NCBI GenBank assembly: GCA_002335605.1
Contig: BEDY01000007.1
Coordinates: 868,001-932,000 of the forward strand
Direction of reading: 5' to 3'
DNA: 64,000 bases
Source: Prillingera fragicola
Taxonomy: Eukaryota > Basidiomycota > Tremellomycetes > Trichosporonales > Trichosporonaceae
Shown here: positions 31,203 through 43,824 of the stretch, piece after piece
Position numbering within the stretch: position 1 is the stretch's first letter
Layout: every line of letters begins with the position of its first letter
Position numbers and translations under genes: made by a program
Notes under the pieces: generated by a model
Databases searched by the model: none
What the model saw: the letters and a program-made list of their open reading frames with translations, nothing else
Told to the model about the DNA's origin: nothing

Positions 31203-33805
31203 CTACTCGCCAACAACAACCTCGAGCACCGGCGCGATCACAAAGTCAAACTCGTCCCCGACGCCAGTAAGCCGCAGCCGCTCAATGGTATGCACGCCCT
31301 CTCTGAGCGCCAAAAACCTGATACGCGCAGCAAGCGACGCACCAGGCAGGAGCGGGCCGCACCGCACGTCCGTCTCGAGCGGGACCAGCGCGGGCGACGC
31401 GGCCTCGTGCGACGCCAGCAGCGCCGTCAGGACTGGTCCGTCAGTAATGCCTCCAAGAACGTACGCCACTCACCAGTGTCGTCGACACCATACTGCGCCT
31501 CGCCCGTGTCCCGCCTCCGCCTGCGGGCCCAGGTATCTCGAATCATGCCGTCCAGCGGGTCTCGCGGCGGGATGCCCAGCCTGAACCGCCGCACGCTGTC
31601 GGTCCGGTTATGTACAAACACCTCGATGCTGAACGTGTCCAGCGGCTTGATGGCCGGGCCGGCGCCCCATGCCCCGCCAGTGTCGTCTTTGGAGGATATA
31701 GTGGTCGCGGAGAGAGAGTGGTTGGGTGCTGCTTCGACGCCCGCGGCGCCTGTGCCGCCTGGGACACCCGAGGTGTTGACGCCGCTGAGGCCTGGGCCGG
31801 CGGCGTCCCCGGCTAGCAGCTTTACGGAAACGAGGAGGCCGTGGCCGTCATGCCCTGTTGAGGTGGGAACGCTGGGCGGCGCGCGGGTGGACATGACGCG
31901 GTTGTTCTGGCTCGGCGGGAAGGGGCGCGCAGGCTGCGAGACGTAGCGGCGGTCAGGCATGTGGGGTGGGCCCGGGGTGCGTGATTGGTCGCGCGAGTGG
32001 TCCGTGTTGAGGAGTGAGGCAAGGGCGTACCGCTTGTCGCCGACAATGGCGTTGGGAGACGGCGGCGCCGGCTTGGACATGCGGTGAGCGTTGAAGCGCG
32101 GCGCGGCCGCTTGATGGTGGACGGGCGGCGCAGCTGGAGGCAGGGAGGCGTAGTACGGTGCCAGATCGAGAGCACAGTTCCATCGGCTCTGGAACGGAGC
32201 CGTGGGGATGGACTCGCCCGCGGCGGTGCGTCGGTAAGGCCGGCCAGAGAGAATGATGGAGACTGGGCGGTGCTCTTCGGCTTTCCTTGCTGGCTCGGCG
32301 GTGGCGGACGTAATGGTGACCGAGTAGAGCAGATTGTACTGCTCCAGCGCTCCGAGACGGACAGGGAAGGCTGCGCTGGGTGGGGTCGTAGCCGGGTCGT
32401 TCTTAATGGAAGTGTCAGGCGCGCAGACCAGCTCGGCAGATGCCTTGGGCCCCTTGCCGCCAACGTCGACAACAACAGACTGCACCTCAAAGCCATGCTC
32501 GCGGTGGTCGGCAAAGTTCTCCACCTCGACGGACAGCACAATGCGGCGCTCGGCGGGCTCGGTGTCGTCGTCACCAGCAAAGTCTACCCCGGGAGGCAAG
32601 AGCTGCGGGAGGAAGAGCGTGCGCATGCGGACCCGCAGACCGGGGGAGAGGGTGAGTACGCGGCGGAACGACTTGCGAAGCGTCGTCGACGGAAGGGGTT
32701 GAGGCGAAGTAGCTTTGCCGGGGTTGCCGCTGCGCGCAGTGTACGTAGGTGTCCGGATCGAAAGGTCGTCGCAGAGAGACGGGCTCAGGCGAGAGGCAGG
32801 CATAGCATCGGGAGCCAGACCGCCGAGAAGGTCAATCTCTTCCATGCCTGCCAGGTCCACCTGCTCTTCCTCTGCCTCCTCTTCCTCCTCCTCGACAAAG
32901 TCCTCGGTCTGCATCGTTGTGACGCTCCTGATACTGGCATTGTCACCGCCAACAGTACCCGACCGCCTCCGGGGCCGCACAGACTTCTCCCTCAGTGTCG
33001 CGCTAACAGTGAGCGCAAGCACCGGGTTCGAGATCTGCGTGCGGACGTAGACTAAATATCAGCATCATCAGACCCAACTAGACTCACCAACAGGCAGCTC
33101 GCCCATCCAAACGACTCTCCAAGCATGCTCCCCGCGAACCACAGCCCCGCGCTCAAACACCCCCCACTTGCCGTCCTCACACTCCACCCCGCCCTCCCAC
33201 ACCGTCACCCCTTCGACGGCCGCATACCGCTCCTCCCCACTCTGCGTGCCCGGAAACGGCTGCGGCGTCATCGGCGCCTGGCCATCCTCGTGTATCATCG
33301 ACACGGGCCGTCCCGACCCGGCCGTAGGGGGCGCAAGGCCCGCAGAGCCTGGTAAGCTGGCGCGGACCGGGGTCGTGGTCGTGCTGCTTGGCTGCGAGGA
33401 CTGAAAGTTGACCGGAGGGAGGAATGAGGCAGTGGCTGTCAGGTGCAGAGCGCGGGTGAGGGCCGTGAGTTCCGCTGGCGGGCTGTCGGCGTCGGGAAGT
33501 GTCGTGTGCGGAATGCTGAGGGAGACGGCGTACAGGAGTTTCTCGTCTGTAGCGTTGGTCAGTACACACGAAGAGACGCAGGAGACATGGGCCGGTGACG
33601 ACGCCGCCGCCGCGCAGCACGCAGCTCGTCTGACAGACGTACCCAAGAAAGCAGTGTCCCTAGTCTCCAACCCCTCGACCCCATCCCACCACGACCGCAG
33701 CGCATCCGCATCCCTCGTGTCCCCTGGAGGCGCCGGCACGTCGCCAGTGGGCGGGACGACGAGGTCGAGCGCTAGTGCGTGGAACAGTGGTTCTAAGGCG
33801 GGCAT
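31203..33805 (-). CDS. TRS65: TRAPPII complex subunit Trs65-like
   Basis: Trs65 is a fungal-specific TRAPPII component that supports Rab activation and vesicle traffic at the Golgi. Four exons: the first two join across a long intron (about 110 nt) to give RDTAFLDEKLLYAVSL, the next joins GELPV to VYVRTQISNPVLAL, and the last intron (about 31442-31486) joins YGVDD to TVLTALLASHEA. The C-terminal region has the immunoglobulin-like block seen in Trs65 (KPLDTFSIEVFVHNRTDSVRRFRLGIP, ending DFVIAPVLEVVVGE). A central acidic, low-complexity loop (EEEEEEAEEEQ) is present. About 780 residues. The family assignment rests on remembered block similarity and is good but not certain. Confidence 0.75.
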
Positions 33806-34131
33806 CGTTGCCTTTGTCTATCGGAAGAGGCAAAGGAGGAGATGGCGCCCGTGATTATGTGTAAGATGTCAAGATACAGGAGACAAGGAGGACTAGGATG
33901 CAGTTGACAAGTCTCTGGGCGGATAGTGGAAGGTCGATCGTCCGTCGCGTGGCAATCAACCTCCACTTTTTCAGTCCACCACACCGCAGTGCAACATGTC
34001 GCAGACATCCCATGCATCTTGGGCTGGCTCTACGACCAATATCTACATTCACAAATACGCCTACACCTACGACTGCACAGATGCCTGCCCTCGCCCTCGC
34101 CCTCGCCAAGCTCACTACTCTAGCCGGCCAA

Positions 34132-36018
34132 TTAAGGGGTAGCACGTCCCATCCAGCGGGGGTACAGCGAGCACTCGCGGACAGTGTACCTCTTGAGGAA
34201 CCAGGCAATGAAGCGCTCGACACCAAGACCGTAGCCGCCGTGCTCGGTGGTACCGTACTTGCGCTGGTCGGTGAACCAGTAGTAGGGCTCGTGGGGAATA
34301 CCCTCGCGCTTGTAGCCGGCCATGAGCTCCTCAAAGTCGGCAATACGCATGGAACCACCAACAACCTCGCCGACACCGGGGACGAGGACGTCGACAGACT
34401 CGGTAAAGTCGCCGTCACCCTCAATAGCCTTCATGTAGAAGGACTTGAGCGCCTTGGGGAAGTTGACGAGCATGATGGGGCGGTTGATCTGGTCGGTCAT
34501 CTTGCGCTCGGCGGCCTCGGCAATGTCGTCGCCGACGACGTGGTCCGAGCCATCCTCCTTCTTGATGCCGTGCTCGTTGAGGTACTTGATGGCGTCGCGG
34601 TAGTCGAGGCGCATGAAGGGACGCGAGGGAGGGGTAAAGTCGGGGTTGAGAGTCTTGATGATCTCGGAAGCGATAGGGTCGGCAAGGAGAGCGTCGACAA
34701 CGTCGCAAATGAGACCCTCAATGTGGTCAAGGAGGTCCTTGAACTGGATGAACACAAGCTCGGCCTCGAGGTGAGTGTACTCGGAAAGGTGGCGACGCGT
34801 GAGCGACTTCTCGGCACGGAACGACTCCTGGATGCAGTAGACGTCGCCGAGCGAGGGGAGGACAGTCTCGAGGTAGAGCTGCGACGACTGGGTGAGGTAT
34901 GCGGGCGAGCCGTAGTAGTCAAACTCGAACAGAGTCGAACCGCCCTCGACCGAAGTCTGGACCATGCAGGGAGGGGTGACCTCGGTGATGCGGCGCTTCT
35001 CAAAGCCCTCGCGGAAAGCACGGAGCATCATGGCGCGGAAGCGCATGACAGCAGTGGCGGTCTCACCACGGAGCTCGAGGTGACGCAAGTCGGCACGGAT
35101 CGAGGGGTCAGTCTTGGGGCCAAGACGGCCCTCGAACGCGTCCTCGCCGGCAGGTGCGCGGCCGAGAATCTTCCACCAGTCGACGACAATCTCGACACCC
35201 TGGGGAGCCTCCTTGCCCTCGGGGACCTTCTTCACGAGACCGGTAATCTCAATGGTCGACTCGACGGTAACGTCAAGAGCGTCGAGAGTGCGGATGCAGT
35301 CGCCAGTGAGAACGAGCTGGGCAAGGGGGCCCGAGCCGTCACGGAGAATAATAAAGTAGTTGGCCTTCTGGACACGAAGACGGTGGACCCAGCCCATGAG
35401 GCGGACGCGCTTGTCAACAAACTCGGGGAGCTGGTAGCTCTTGATCTAAGTCGTCAGAAAAGGCTCGCGGAAAGTCGCGCCCACCTTGGTGACCTCGCCC
35501 TTGCTAGGGTCCTCGACGAGCTTGACCTGAGCGGCCTCGTCGCGACGGACCTTGTCGCGGGCCTCCTGCTCGGCGCGCTCCTTCTCGAGGCGCTCGCCGT
35601 CAGCTGCGAGCTTGGCGTCCTTCTTGCGCTGAAGATCGACACCCTTGACGAGCTTCTTCTTGCCTGCTCCCGAGAGCTCGGTCCACTCGGCCGGAGCATC
35701 GCCCTCGGCCTGCTTGCGAGCAAGAATGTTGACGGCGCTCAAGGGGTCCTTGTCGTGGGTGGTGGGGAGGTTGAGGGAAAGGTAGGCAGCGACGGGGGTG
35801 GCAAAGGGAGCCGACTCGGTTCCCTTGCCAGTCTCGTCCGAGCCAGCCTTGTCATCGACATAGAGGGTGGGGAGTTCTGAGTTTATTGTTCAGTTTCTTG
35901 CTACATCTGCCCAACAGAGTAAGAGCTGCTCACTAGACTTGTCCTGGAGGGAGAGAGTGTCCTGAACTTTTGATGCGAGTGTCTCTGCGGCACCCTGTGC
36001 CTTCTCGACGACCGACAT
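34132..36018 (-). CDS. DED81: Asparaginyl-tRNA synthetase, cytosolic
   Basis: This class IIb aminoacyl-tRNA synthetase charges tRNA-Asn. Three exons are found. Exon 1 codes MSVVEKAQGAAETLASK and joins LPTLYVDDKAG; the second intron (about 35448-35485) joins EVTK to IKSYQLPEF. An N-terminal extension of about 130 residues, rich in Lys/Glu/Ala (LQRKKDAKLAADGERLEKERAEQEARD), is the eukaryotic cytosolic type. The OB-fold (VRLMGWVHRLRVQKANYFIILRDG) and the class II motifs follow: motif 2 ESFRAEKSLTRRHLSEYTHLEAE and motif 3 GYGLGVERFIAWFL. It ends RWMGRATP, a typical AsnRS terminus. A CACGTG lies upstream at about 36127. The opposite strand carries a 660-codon shadow frame. Confidence 0.96.
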
Positions 36019-38178
36019 GATTGTGGTTGTTGAAGAAGAAGAGACGAGTGGATGATAACAATAAGAAGTGATAGATGTGAGGGGATTTTCGACTCGGCCT
36101 CAGTGGATGACTCCCCGGCTTATCACCACGTGGCAAAAATCAATGTTGCAAGTATTACACGTCATTTAACCAAAGTGGAGGTACACCACCCCAGCCACGG
36201 TCAACGATCCATGTTTGCACTTCTTGCCATGTCTCTTGCTCTCGCACAGTTTCATGCTCTTGCATACACCAGACGCATTTTCTCACAGTTCCTGTATCAC
36301 TTTTGCGGAGGTTGTCGGAGCCATGGTCAACTGAGGCAGCCTTATCAGGATCCACTGTGTCGCACTGTGTCGCACTTGGCCGCAATCCTCGTGCGAAGCC
36401 TCCACCTGCCGCACCGACCAGCACATTGCACAGTGCAACCCCAAAGAAGATATACTACTCACTTCTTTTGCAGCCATCGTCTGTGATTTGCACACACTCG
36501 CTCAACAGGAACAGCTGCACTGGAACCTCGCCACCAAAACGAGGCAAGAGGGTCTGTCCTCCCTATCGCAGAAACAAGCCAGCCACCGTCACAACAGAGT
36601 CTCATGGTGGTCTGGCTGCCAGGCATAGGATCTACAGCCTTTCTCCACACACAACGTCATTACGGACCATGACCAGGTGTCTCGGTTGTTCAGCCTCCTC
36701 TGATGCTGAGAACAGCCAAAGTCGAAAGCTTTAACCGGGAAAGCTTCGCATCATCTTCTCGGTCCACCGAGCCCGAAGCCGTTCTAGAAGTGCGAGGGAA
36801 GGCGCCCATATGCTTCCAATTGAACGATCCGCGTGCAACAGTGACTTGCCTCAGCAAGGCCATTTGTGAAGACCAGACCCGACCCCGCTGCCCTTCAAAG
36901 CAGCCTATACGGCTCAAATTCCCCCACACACTCCTGGACCACGACTCTCTGTCTAGACGTCGTGAAGTTCGAGCAACAGGTGCAGCACTGCTCAACCCAA
37001 CTTTCAAAGCTGCGAAGGTGGCCGGTAGATCAACGGCGTTTCTTGTGATTACCAACACCACGCGTTCACCATCCGGCGTTTCTTCGCTAGAACACATGAG
37101 TGCAACGCCGGGGCAGACCGCCACCGCAGTGCAACGGTGACTCATAACTCCAGCTCCGCGCGGTGGCGCCCAGGGAGCACAAAGCGGCCGAGCCGTGTTA
37201 GTCCACAGTGCGCTCGAATCGAGCTCTACCCCACACAGAGTAATCACCCAAGGTACCATCCGACGACATGACAAATCATGGATTAGGAACTGAATATTGC
37301 ATACTGATGTAAGCTGTCTCCATTCCTTCTGCCTGCCCATCGACCTGCGCTAGAAGAAGCTAACAGTAACCAAGCATGTAGAGCATACTGCTATCAGCTC
37401 TCCCGTGTACCCGGGTTGAACACTGTAGCACTGTGGGGGACCACCAAGGAAACACAAGTACGGTGGCGCTCGCGCCACCATCACCCTGCGCCACAACCCT
37501 CATCCTCGCACCTGGCGCACCATATCCTGCAACAACGACCAACCACATGCATGACCATCCTTGCAGCCGAATAGCAATGCCCGAACGGGCTGAATGCACT
37601 CTGCGGGATCCACAACCTTCATGCCCGTTCATAACTCGTGAGGACATGCATTTCAATAAGCGTTAAGCCTCATGGCATGGCGGCGCCACGGTGACTCGCT
37701 GCCACCACACCTGCCGTCGCCAGCATGTCTGCCCCTCCTACCTGGCAGTGTAACACGAGCTCCACATTGGCCGTCCCCCGCCATAGGTGCAATGATAAGG
37801 GACGAGCAATAAAACACAAGACTAACGCTCCCAGCCATCCAGCCCCGCAGCGCCAAAATCAGCCACTGACAGCACAGTTCCGACTCCACCGCGGCGCCAG
37901 CCGCTGATCAGGTGTCTGTCTCGACATCGATCACAGAGCGATCACCACTGACGCTGGTCCTGTTCTATTCAGTAATACCATGTCCACGCCATCGGGACGC
38001 ACCTGATCTAACGCGGCGGTGTCGTCACTCGTCGCCGGATATCGAGTCGGGGCGCGTCCCGGTGCTCGACGCGGCTTGGAGTTTGTGTATATAACGCAGG
38101 TCTTGAGAGGTTCATCCTCATTAGCAACAACATTAACTACTCCGCCTCTCAGCACAACACCACCAAAGCCAAAGCACA
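36019..38178. other. 2.1-kb intergenic region without a confident gene
   Basis: The left end is the synthetase promoter (CACGTG at about 36127). The right end holds a TATA box (38088-38094, tatataa) 85 bp before the small secreted protein. Between them two overlapping frames on opposite strands (145 codons on plus at 36703-37140; 216 codons on minus at 36690-37340) lack recognisable domains and paired introns. A short tandem gtgtcgcact duplication is at about 36357-36377. Confidence 0.4.
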
Positions 38179-38475
38179 ATGCAGCTCTTCACCCTCGCCA
38201 CAGCGCTTCTGCTCAGCACCGCAGCCCTCGCGGCGCCCATCCCGCAAGACGACGAGATGGACCCCTCCAAGGCCGTCTACTTTCCCAAGCAAAACATGAC
38301 CTGCTGGACAACCCCCATGAGCATTGACTGCGAGGAGGGCTGGGTCGAGGGCGCTCCTGTTGTGAGTCTTATTTGGCCTTTGGAGTCGGTCGTGGCTGAC
38401 TTTGCGCAGGCGCCTGGACAGGAGCACTTGCTTACTACCACTGTCGCTGCGCCGGCTGCTACGTCGACCGCCTGA
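38179..38475 (+). CDS. Small secreted protein
   Basis: It encodes a signal peptide (MQLFTLATALLLSTAALAAP, cleavage likely after ALA) followed by a short acidic mature chain with two cysteines (MTCWTTPMSIDCEEG), one N-glycosylation site (NMT) and a Thr/Ala-rich tail. The segment 38362-38409 (48 nt, GTGAGT donor, CTGAC branch, GCGCAG acceptor) is probably an intron but is stop-free. Spliced, the precursor is 82 residues. A TATA box lies 85 bp upstream. No family is recognised. Size and features fit a secreted effector-like or wall-associated peptide. Confidence 0.65.
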   Translation: MQLFTLATALLLSTAALAAPIPQDDEMDPSKAVYFPKQNMTCWTTPMSIDCEEGWVEGAPVVSLIWPLESVVADFAQAPGQEHLLTTTVAAPAATSTA

Positions 38476-38645
38476 GGATTGAGGGTTGTGTTATCAGGAC
38501 TAGGACATTACCGTTGTATGCATATGCTTCAGACTCACTTGATCTGGTGCAGTAGGGTCTCCTGTCCGGAGATGTCGCACCGACGGCGGCCTAGGTTGCA
38601 AAACACACTTGACTTACAGCTACACATGGTGTCTATCAACTCAAC

Positions 38646-41600
38646 TCACTCCTCGGCCTCATCTTCGTCCTCTTCCACATCCACATCCCCATACTCGTCA
38701 CCACCACGCCTATCCCCGACAGCCCCCCAAACAGCCTCCTCCATGAGCGAGTTCAGAGCGCCACCCATCTCCTCATCCTCCTCGTCCCCGCTATCCGCCG
38801 CACAGAGCCGTCGTAGGGCATCATAATTGATCCTCGTCGACGTCTTCATCACCGGCGCAGGAACATGGCTCTCCTCCTCGCCCTCGCTATCCTCGTCGTC
38901 CACCTCCAGCTTGTCCGAGGACACGCCACCGCCGTTGGCTTTCTGCCGTCTCTTTCTCGGTTTCAACACCGGAGCCTTGGCCCTGGGCATTTTATACCCC
39001 CGCGCATGGCTCGCATACACTTTTCCCTCGGGTACGTCCCGGGGGAAGCTCCAGACTGTCGACTCGTAGAGCTGCTGACGGCGACGTACTTCTGCGTCAT
39101 CGCAGAACAGGCTCTCCACAGTCTCCTCGCCGTGGGCGAAGAGAGCGGCGAGCTCCTCGTCCAGGTCGGCTTCGGTAATGGACTCGCCGACGGGCGCGAG
39201 GCGGTCTTCGAGCTGATAGTGGCCGAGAGACTGAGCGAGAGTGATGAGCGAGTGCGGGATGAGGTGCGGTGGGAATTCAGTGGGCTGCAGGCCGGCGCGC
39301 AGGAGAGCTTCTGCTGAGGACCATTCGGAGTGCGCGGCGAGGTAGGGGCCTAGGTCGGTCGTGCGCGGGTCAGCCCCACCGGGGACCCCGATGGAGGAGA
39401 GATAGGCCGGTGTAAACTCTTGGGGAATGGAGCCAGTGGCTTGCTGCGCGGCCAGCCAGGAAAGCATGGCCGCTTCCACTGGCGCACTGACTGCGTCGCC
39501 TGAGGCGCGGTCAAAGCTGATGTGCCAGTACGCGTATTGCTCGCGCTCACGGGCAAGAAGGCCAATATGACGCGTCGCGGCGCTCTCGGGAATGCCGACT
39601 GGGCCAGAGTAGTCTGAAGAGGGGGCGAGGCTTGGCGTCAGGCTCACGGCGCGCAGAGAGGGAGAGCGTGTAGCTGCGTAGAAGGGTGATCGAGGAGACG
39701 GTTTGATGTGTATAGTCGAAGCTGGCGACGCTTCACGCGAAGCGGCTGAGAATGCCGCAGATGACGGACTCGTGGGAGGCGGCGACATGGGAATGCCAAG
39801 TGTGCGAGGTCGTTTGTTGGCGTCCGAGAGCGCCGTGACTGGGGGCCGCTTGCGTGCAACACGAGCCGCTGCGACTGGCACACGCCGTCCCTCGTCTGTC
39901 TCGTCCGCAACCGTAAAGCCATCTGGGCCGATGCTGAACCCGAATGCCCCAGCATTGCTAACACCTTCGAGGCCGAGACCGGGCTTATCCGAAACTGGCG
40001 TGAAGTCATCGTCGCTGTCGCCACTGTTGTCGTCGTCCGACGAATCCTCGCGGGTTGCCAGCATGGCCTCAAGAGATGGCGACGGAGCTGGTTGTGGCAG
40101 GACTGTGAAGCCAAGGCTGCGAAGAATGTCGTCTCGCGATTTTCCAGCAACTGAGTGTGCAGGACGGGATGACTGGGCACGGGCAATGCGGGGTTCAGGA
40201 ACCACGGACGAGCCTCGAGAGACACTTCCTAGCCGTGACGCTGGTGCTGATGCGGCCTTGCGTGCAGCCTTCTCTTGTTCTCGCTTGGCCTTCTCCGCCG
40301 CTTTCTTGGCTGCCACATTATTGTTGTACGCTGAGGCCGACATCTTGGCAGCCATAACATATTCCGTGTCCAGAGGGAGCGCGCGATCACGAGTGGCCAG
40401 CCGGGTACGCATGATGAGCTGCCAGTTGTCCGCCACGACCGGCGCGGCCGCGATTGCCATCACGTAGTCTGGGATGGCACGGCGTGCGTCGGCATTCCAG
40501 CCTTTCAACCCTGTACCGGCGTTGCCCTTGCCGCGCTTAGGTTCAGGCAATATTGGGATGGGAAGACCTGCTTCCACAAACGAAGTCGACCAGCCAACAA
40601 GCATGTCACGGAGTTCGCCGCGGCGACGAGAGGCGTTGCCTTCATTGCCGCCATACGGCTGCGTGAGCTCCTTGATCCAGTCCAATGCCGATGGGATGAC
40701 ATCCTGCGTGTCGGCTTGGATAGCCCAGACGAGAGTCGCCACCGCAACGTGCATGCTGCTGCGCGAGCCCCAAAGAGAGACTACTTGTTGCGCTTGAAAC
40801 AGATTGTATGACAGCTCCAGAACATGCGTCCAGTTGACCTTGGACATGTATGCCCATGCCTCAGAATCGAGAGCGAAGTCGTCCTTGTCTGCTGTCGACA
40901 GCCTCTTACCCTGGCGATGGGCCTTGGGCTTAAGATCATTGACGTTCAGCGACCGGATACGCTCCTTCCAGGGAAGCTTGGCCAGATGCTGGATCCGCAG
41001 CGACAGAGACAGAACCTGCGCCATTGTGAGATCAATGGGCGATGGCGTCCGACCGAATGCCTTGGAGAACGAGCGATACGTCTTGCGAAGAATGTCCCAT
41101 GCGCCGAGGTATCCAATGTGGTCAGCTCCTAGAGAATTTGTGCGCTTCTGTTCTGTCAGCGAAACTACGGTTATGCCAGAAACTCACGAAGATGAAGGCC
41201 AGCGTAGGGGCCATGATACTCCCATCGCCGCGAGCAATAGCCTGCTGCGAGCTCTCACCACGCTCCAAACCAAGACGATTTCTCACGACCTGAACGTTGC
41301 TTTCCTGAATCGCAAAGTGAATGCTGCAAGCAACGCGATACTTGACCTTTTGGGCTGTGCTGTTCGTGGTCGCCGCCTTGAGCTTGCGCCGATCGTGCTC
41401 CGAGCTGCGCATACGGTTATACCATGCGCGTGCACCAGCTTTAAAGTGTTCAGCGGAACGTTCGACAATCCGTGACACTGGGTCAACGAGGTAGGCGTGC
41501 AGGAGCTGGTCCACGAATTGCTGGGCGTGTCAGTATTCGTTATCAGAAGCCAGCATTGCACTCACTTCGTGCTTCTTCTCGCGCAGTTCTCGAAACTGTA

Positions 41601-41781
41601 TGCCATGCCCCTCGGCAAGAGTGCCAAAACGCTCTGAGACGTCGACTGCGTTGCGCGTGTAGGTTGCCTTTTCGTTGATCGCGCCACAAAAGCTGCAAGC
41701 GACGAGAAAGTCGTCGGTTGTCGTGAGCTCGCTCTTGACGCCTGCAGCAAGGCATGGAGGGCAGAGGTACTCGGATGGCAT
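38646..41781 (-). CDS. TFIIB-like zinc-ribbon transcription factor (Brf1/Rrn7 class, tentative)
   Basis: The N-terminus has a zinc ribbon, Cys-Pro-Pro-Cys then Cys-Ser-Phe-Cys 15 residues later (LCPPCLAAG...FLVACSFCG), followed by two helix-rich regions that look like cyclin-type repeats: KVKYRVACSIHFAIQE and, later, SMHVAVATLVWAIQAD. This order (ribbon, then two cyclin-like repeats) is the plan of TFIIB-type factors. The C-terminal half is a long disordered region. It ends in an acidic tail preceded by a block (DEELAALFAHGEETVESLFCDDAEVRRRQQLYE) loosely like the Brf1 TBP-binding block. Introns after HE and FIF join QFVDQLLHAYL and KRTNSLGADHI. About 945 residues. Whether it serves Pol I or Pol III, or is another factor, cannot be decided here. 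Confidence 0.5.
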
Positions 41782-42344
41782 AGTGTAAAACCTCTTAAAT
41801 GTCTTGACCGAGACCACAGTGGGCCGACGGCAATGCCGCGCTGGACGTTGACGCTCGTCGACGTGAGGGTAGCCCGCAGCTGATGGAGGTCGATGTCCTG
41901 GTATTGGCAGTTTTGAGTGGTGCTTTGAGTATTATGTAGTGATTTCTCGTAGGTGCTCGTCGTGCTTTCAGTGTGGTGAAAGCTTGACGGCACCTGCTGA
42001 GAGAATTCCACTGCGATGGATGGACAAGATGAAGGAGATGGATTTGTTGTGGACATTGAACTTGACCGTTGGGTGGCAACCTATTCAATCCATCCATTTA
42101 ACAACTTGGATCTTCACAGACTTCTACGATGCCTCACAACCCTCTAAGCGATTCAATACGTGAGCGTGTCAGTATCTACGCACATGAATCACATAGTCTA
42201 CTGCCAACATGCATATATGCATAGCCCTTGTTGCTTGAGAGCCGTTCAACAGTCACTCCTCCCACTGTAGAGCCCAATGACGAAATCTGATCCCGCTCGA
42301 CGTTTTCGGTGGCGACCAGACGACCATTACTACACCATCTCACA
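41782..42344. promoter_or_regulatory. Divergent upstream region between the TFIIB-like gene and IWR1
   Basis: This 563-bp head-to-head spacer has no gene and no TATA box directly before either start. Short frames on both strands lack support. Confidence 0.4.
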
Positions 42345-43726
42345 ATGTCCTATACCGTACTGCGAATCAAGAGGAAAGCAACAGAGCCTCCCCTCTCATC
42401 TCTGGGTACGTCGGTCACAGTGCATACAGATCATATTGAAGAACACAACCCCGGAGCTCAAATGGATGGCCCGTCAGATGCTGTCTGCTCCGCGTGTCGT
42501 CAACGATTGCAGCTTCTGTCGTGTGACCCCACTACTGTGCTCAGCACCTCACTGACACATTAGTTATCTCACCCGATGACAACAATGGACGCGCCAGGAA
42601 GCGCCGAGACGTGCGCGGCCGCGGTGTGTTCCGTCTTGCGGAGACAGTGCCGCAGACATGGCAGGGTGTCGGCCTGGAGGGAGATGCGCTAAAGGTGTGT
42701 GCAGCGGCACCCACATGAGCTGATGTTCAGACCCGTATTGAAGGTCTTCTAGCGAACCAGTCCCCGGCGATAAGCCCCAGCACAGCCAAGCCCTCACTCT
42801 TCGCTGCAGGAACGAGCGCAGCTCCAGCCGGACCCAGCTCGCTCCCAGCGCCCACACCGCTCTCCAACCTGCCCCCCCTCTCACCGTTCGCGCACCCTCC
42901 CCAGCCACACGCGCCAGCTCCCGGTCCAGCACCGAGCCCAAGTCCCTTTGTTCCGACCGCGCCAACCACTCCAGCCCAAGCACAGTTTGGCCTTAATACC
43001 CAACCAGCGATCTCGTCTCCCCTCGCTGCTCGGGACCCGAAGGTCTCGTCGGGCTCTGGCCCGTCAACACTGGCTCCAACCCCGCGCACCGCTCCCCCGC
43101 GTAGGCCGTCGACACAATACCGCGTGGTCCCCCGCGCCGCCATTCCAAGGCAGGACCCCAACCTCCCCCCGCGCGTCATCACGCTCGCTGAGATCGAGGC
43201 CGCCAAATCGGCACTCTTCCTGGTCGACTGCGAGAGCGTCCCGAACGCCCAGAGCCGGCCCGGCGGACAGACGCCAGTTGTCGAAAGCGAAGACCCCGAG
43301 ATGGCAGCCTTCCTGCCCATGCTGAATGAATACCTCAAGATCGAGGGCGCGAAATCCTCTGCACTCCCTCCACCGTCCAAACGCATCATGGAGGACGAGG
43401 ACGAGGACGAGTACGTCTATGACCTCTACTATCGGGATCTCCGAGACGACGCAACTCTGCTCGCTGCCGGTGAAGGCGGCGTAGGTGCGCTGCTGGGGTA
43501 CGACGACCTGTCCCCGCCTTCGACCCCGCCCGACTCGGAGCCAGAGGACGAGGCGGACGAGGATTCCAACGACGAAGACTACTACAGGAACGACTACCCC
43601 GAGGACGAGGATGCCGACGAGGACATGGAGGGGTTCGAGGACGCGTACTCTGATGGTGCGTGGAGTGCTTCCGACGGTGAAGTCGCGAGCGAGGAGGAGC
43701 AGGGCGGGGTATGGGATTATCGATAA
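42345..43726 (+). CDS. IWR1: RNA polymerase II nuclear import factor Iwr1
   Basis: Iwr1 binds assembled RNA polymerase II in the cytoplasm and carries it into the nucleus. The N-terminus VLRIKRKATEPPLSSL is the conserved basic start. A long intron (42406-42563, 158 nt) joins it, completing a Val codon, to VISPDDNNGRARKRRDVRGRGVFRLAETVP. A second intron is at 42695-42730. After a Pro/Ser-rich spacer, the conserved C-terminal signature appears: EYVYDLYYRD, then DEDSNDEDYYRNDYPEDED. The tail is very acidic. About 395 residues, longer than yeast because of the spacer. The 158-nt intron is several times longer than most introns here. Confidence 0.88.
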
Positions 43727-43824
43727 GGTGTAGGATAGAGTGGCATTGTGTCATGAATAAATATCAAAAATGCATGTGAGCAGTGTCGTCCGCCGACTCC
43801 CTCCCACCCCCAACCCGTAGAGTA

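Noticed and set aside
33898..35880. 660-codon open frame on the plus strand
   Set aside because: It is exactly antisense to the asparaginyl-tRNA synthetase, whose motifs are clear. G/C-ending codons leave long open antisense frames.
36690..37340. 216-codon minus-strand frame and an overlapping plus-strand frame
   Set aside because: Neither shows a domain, introns or biased codon use enough to prefer one. Kept as unassigned.
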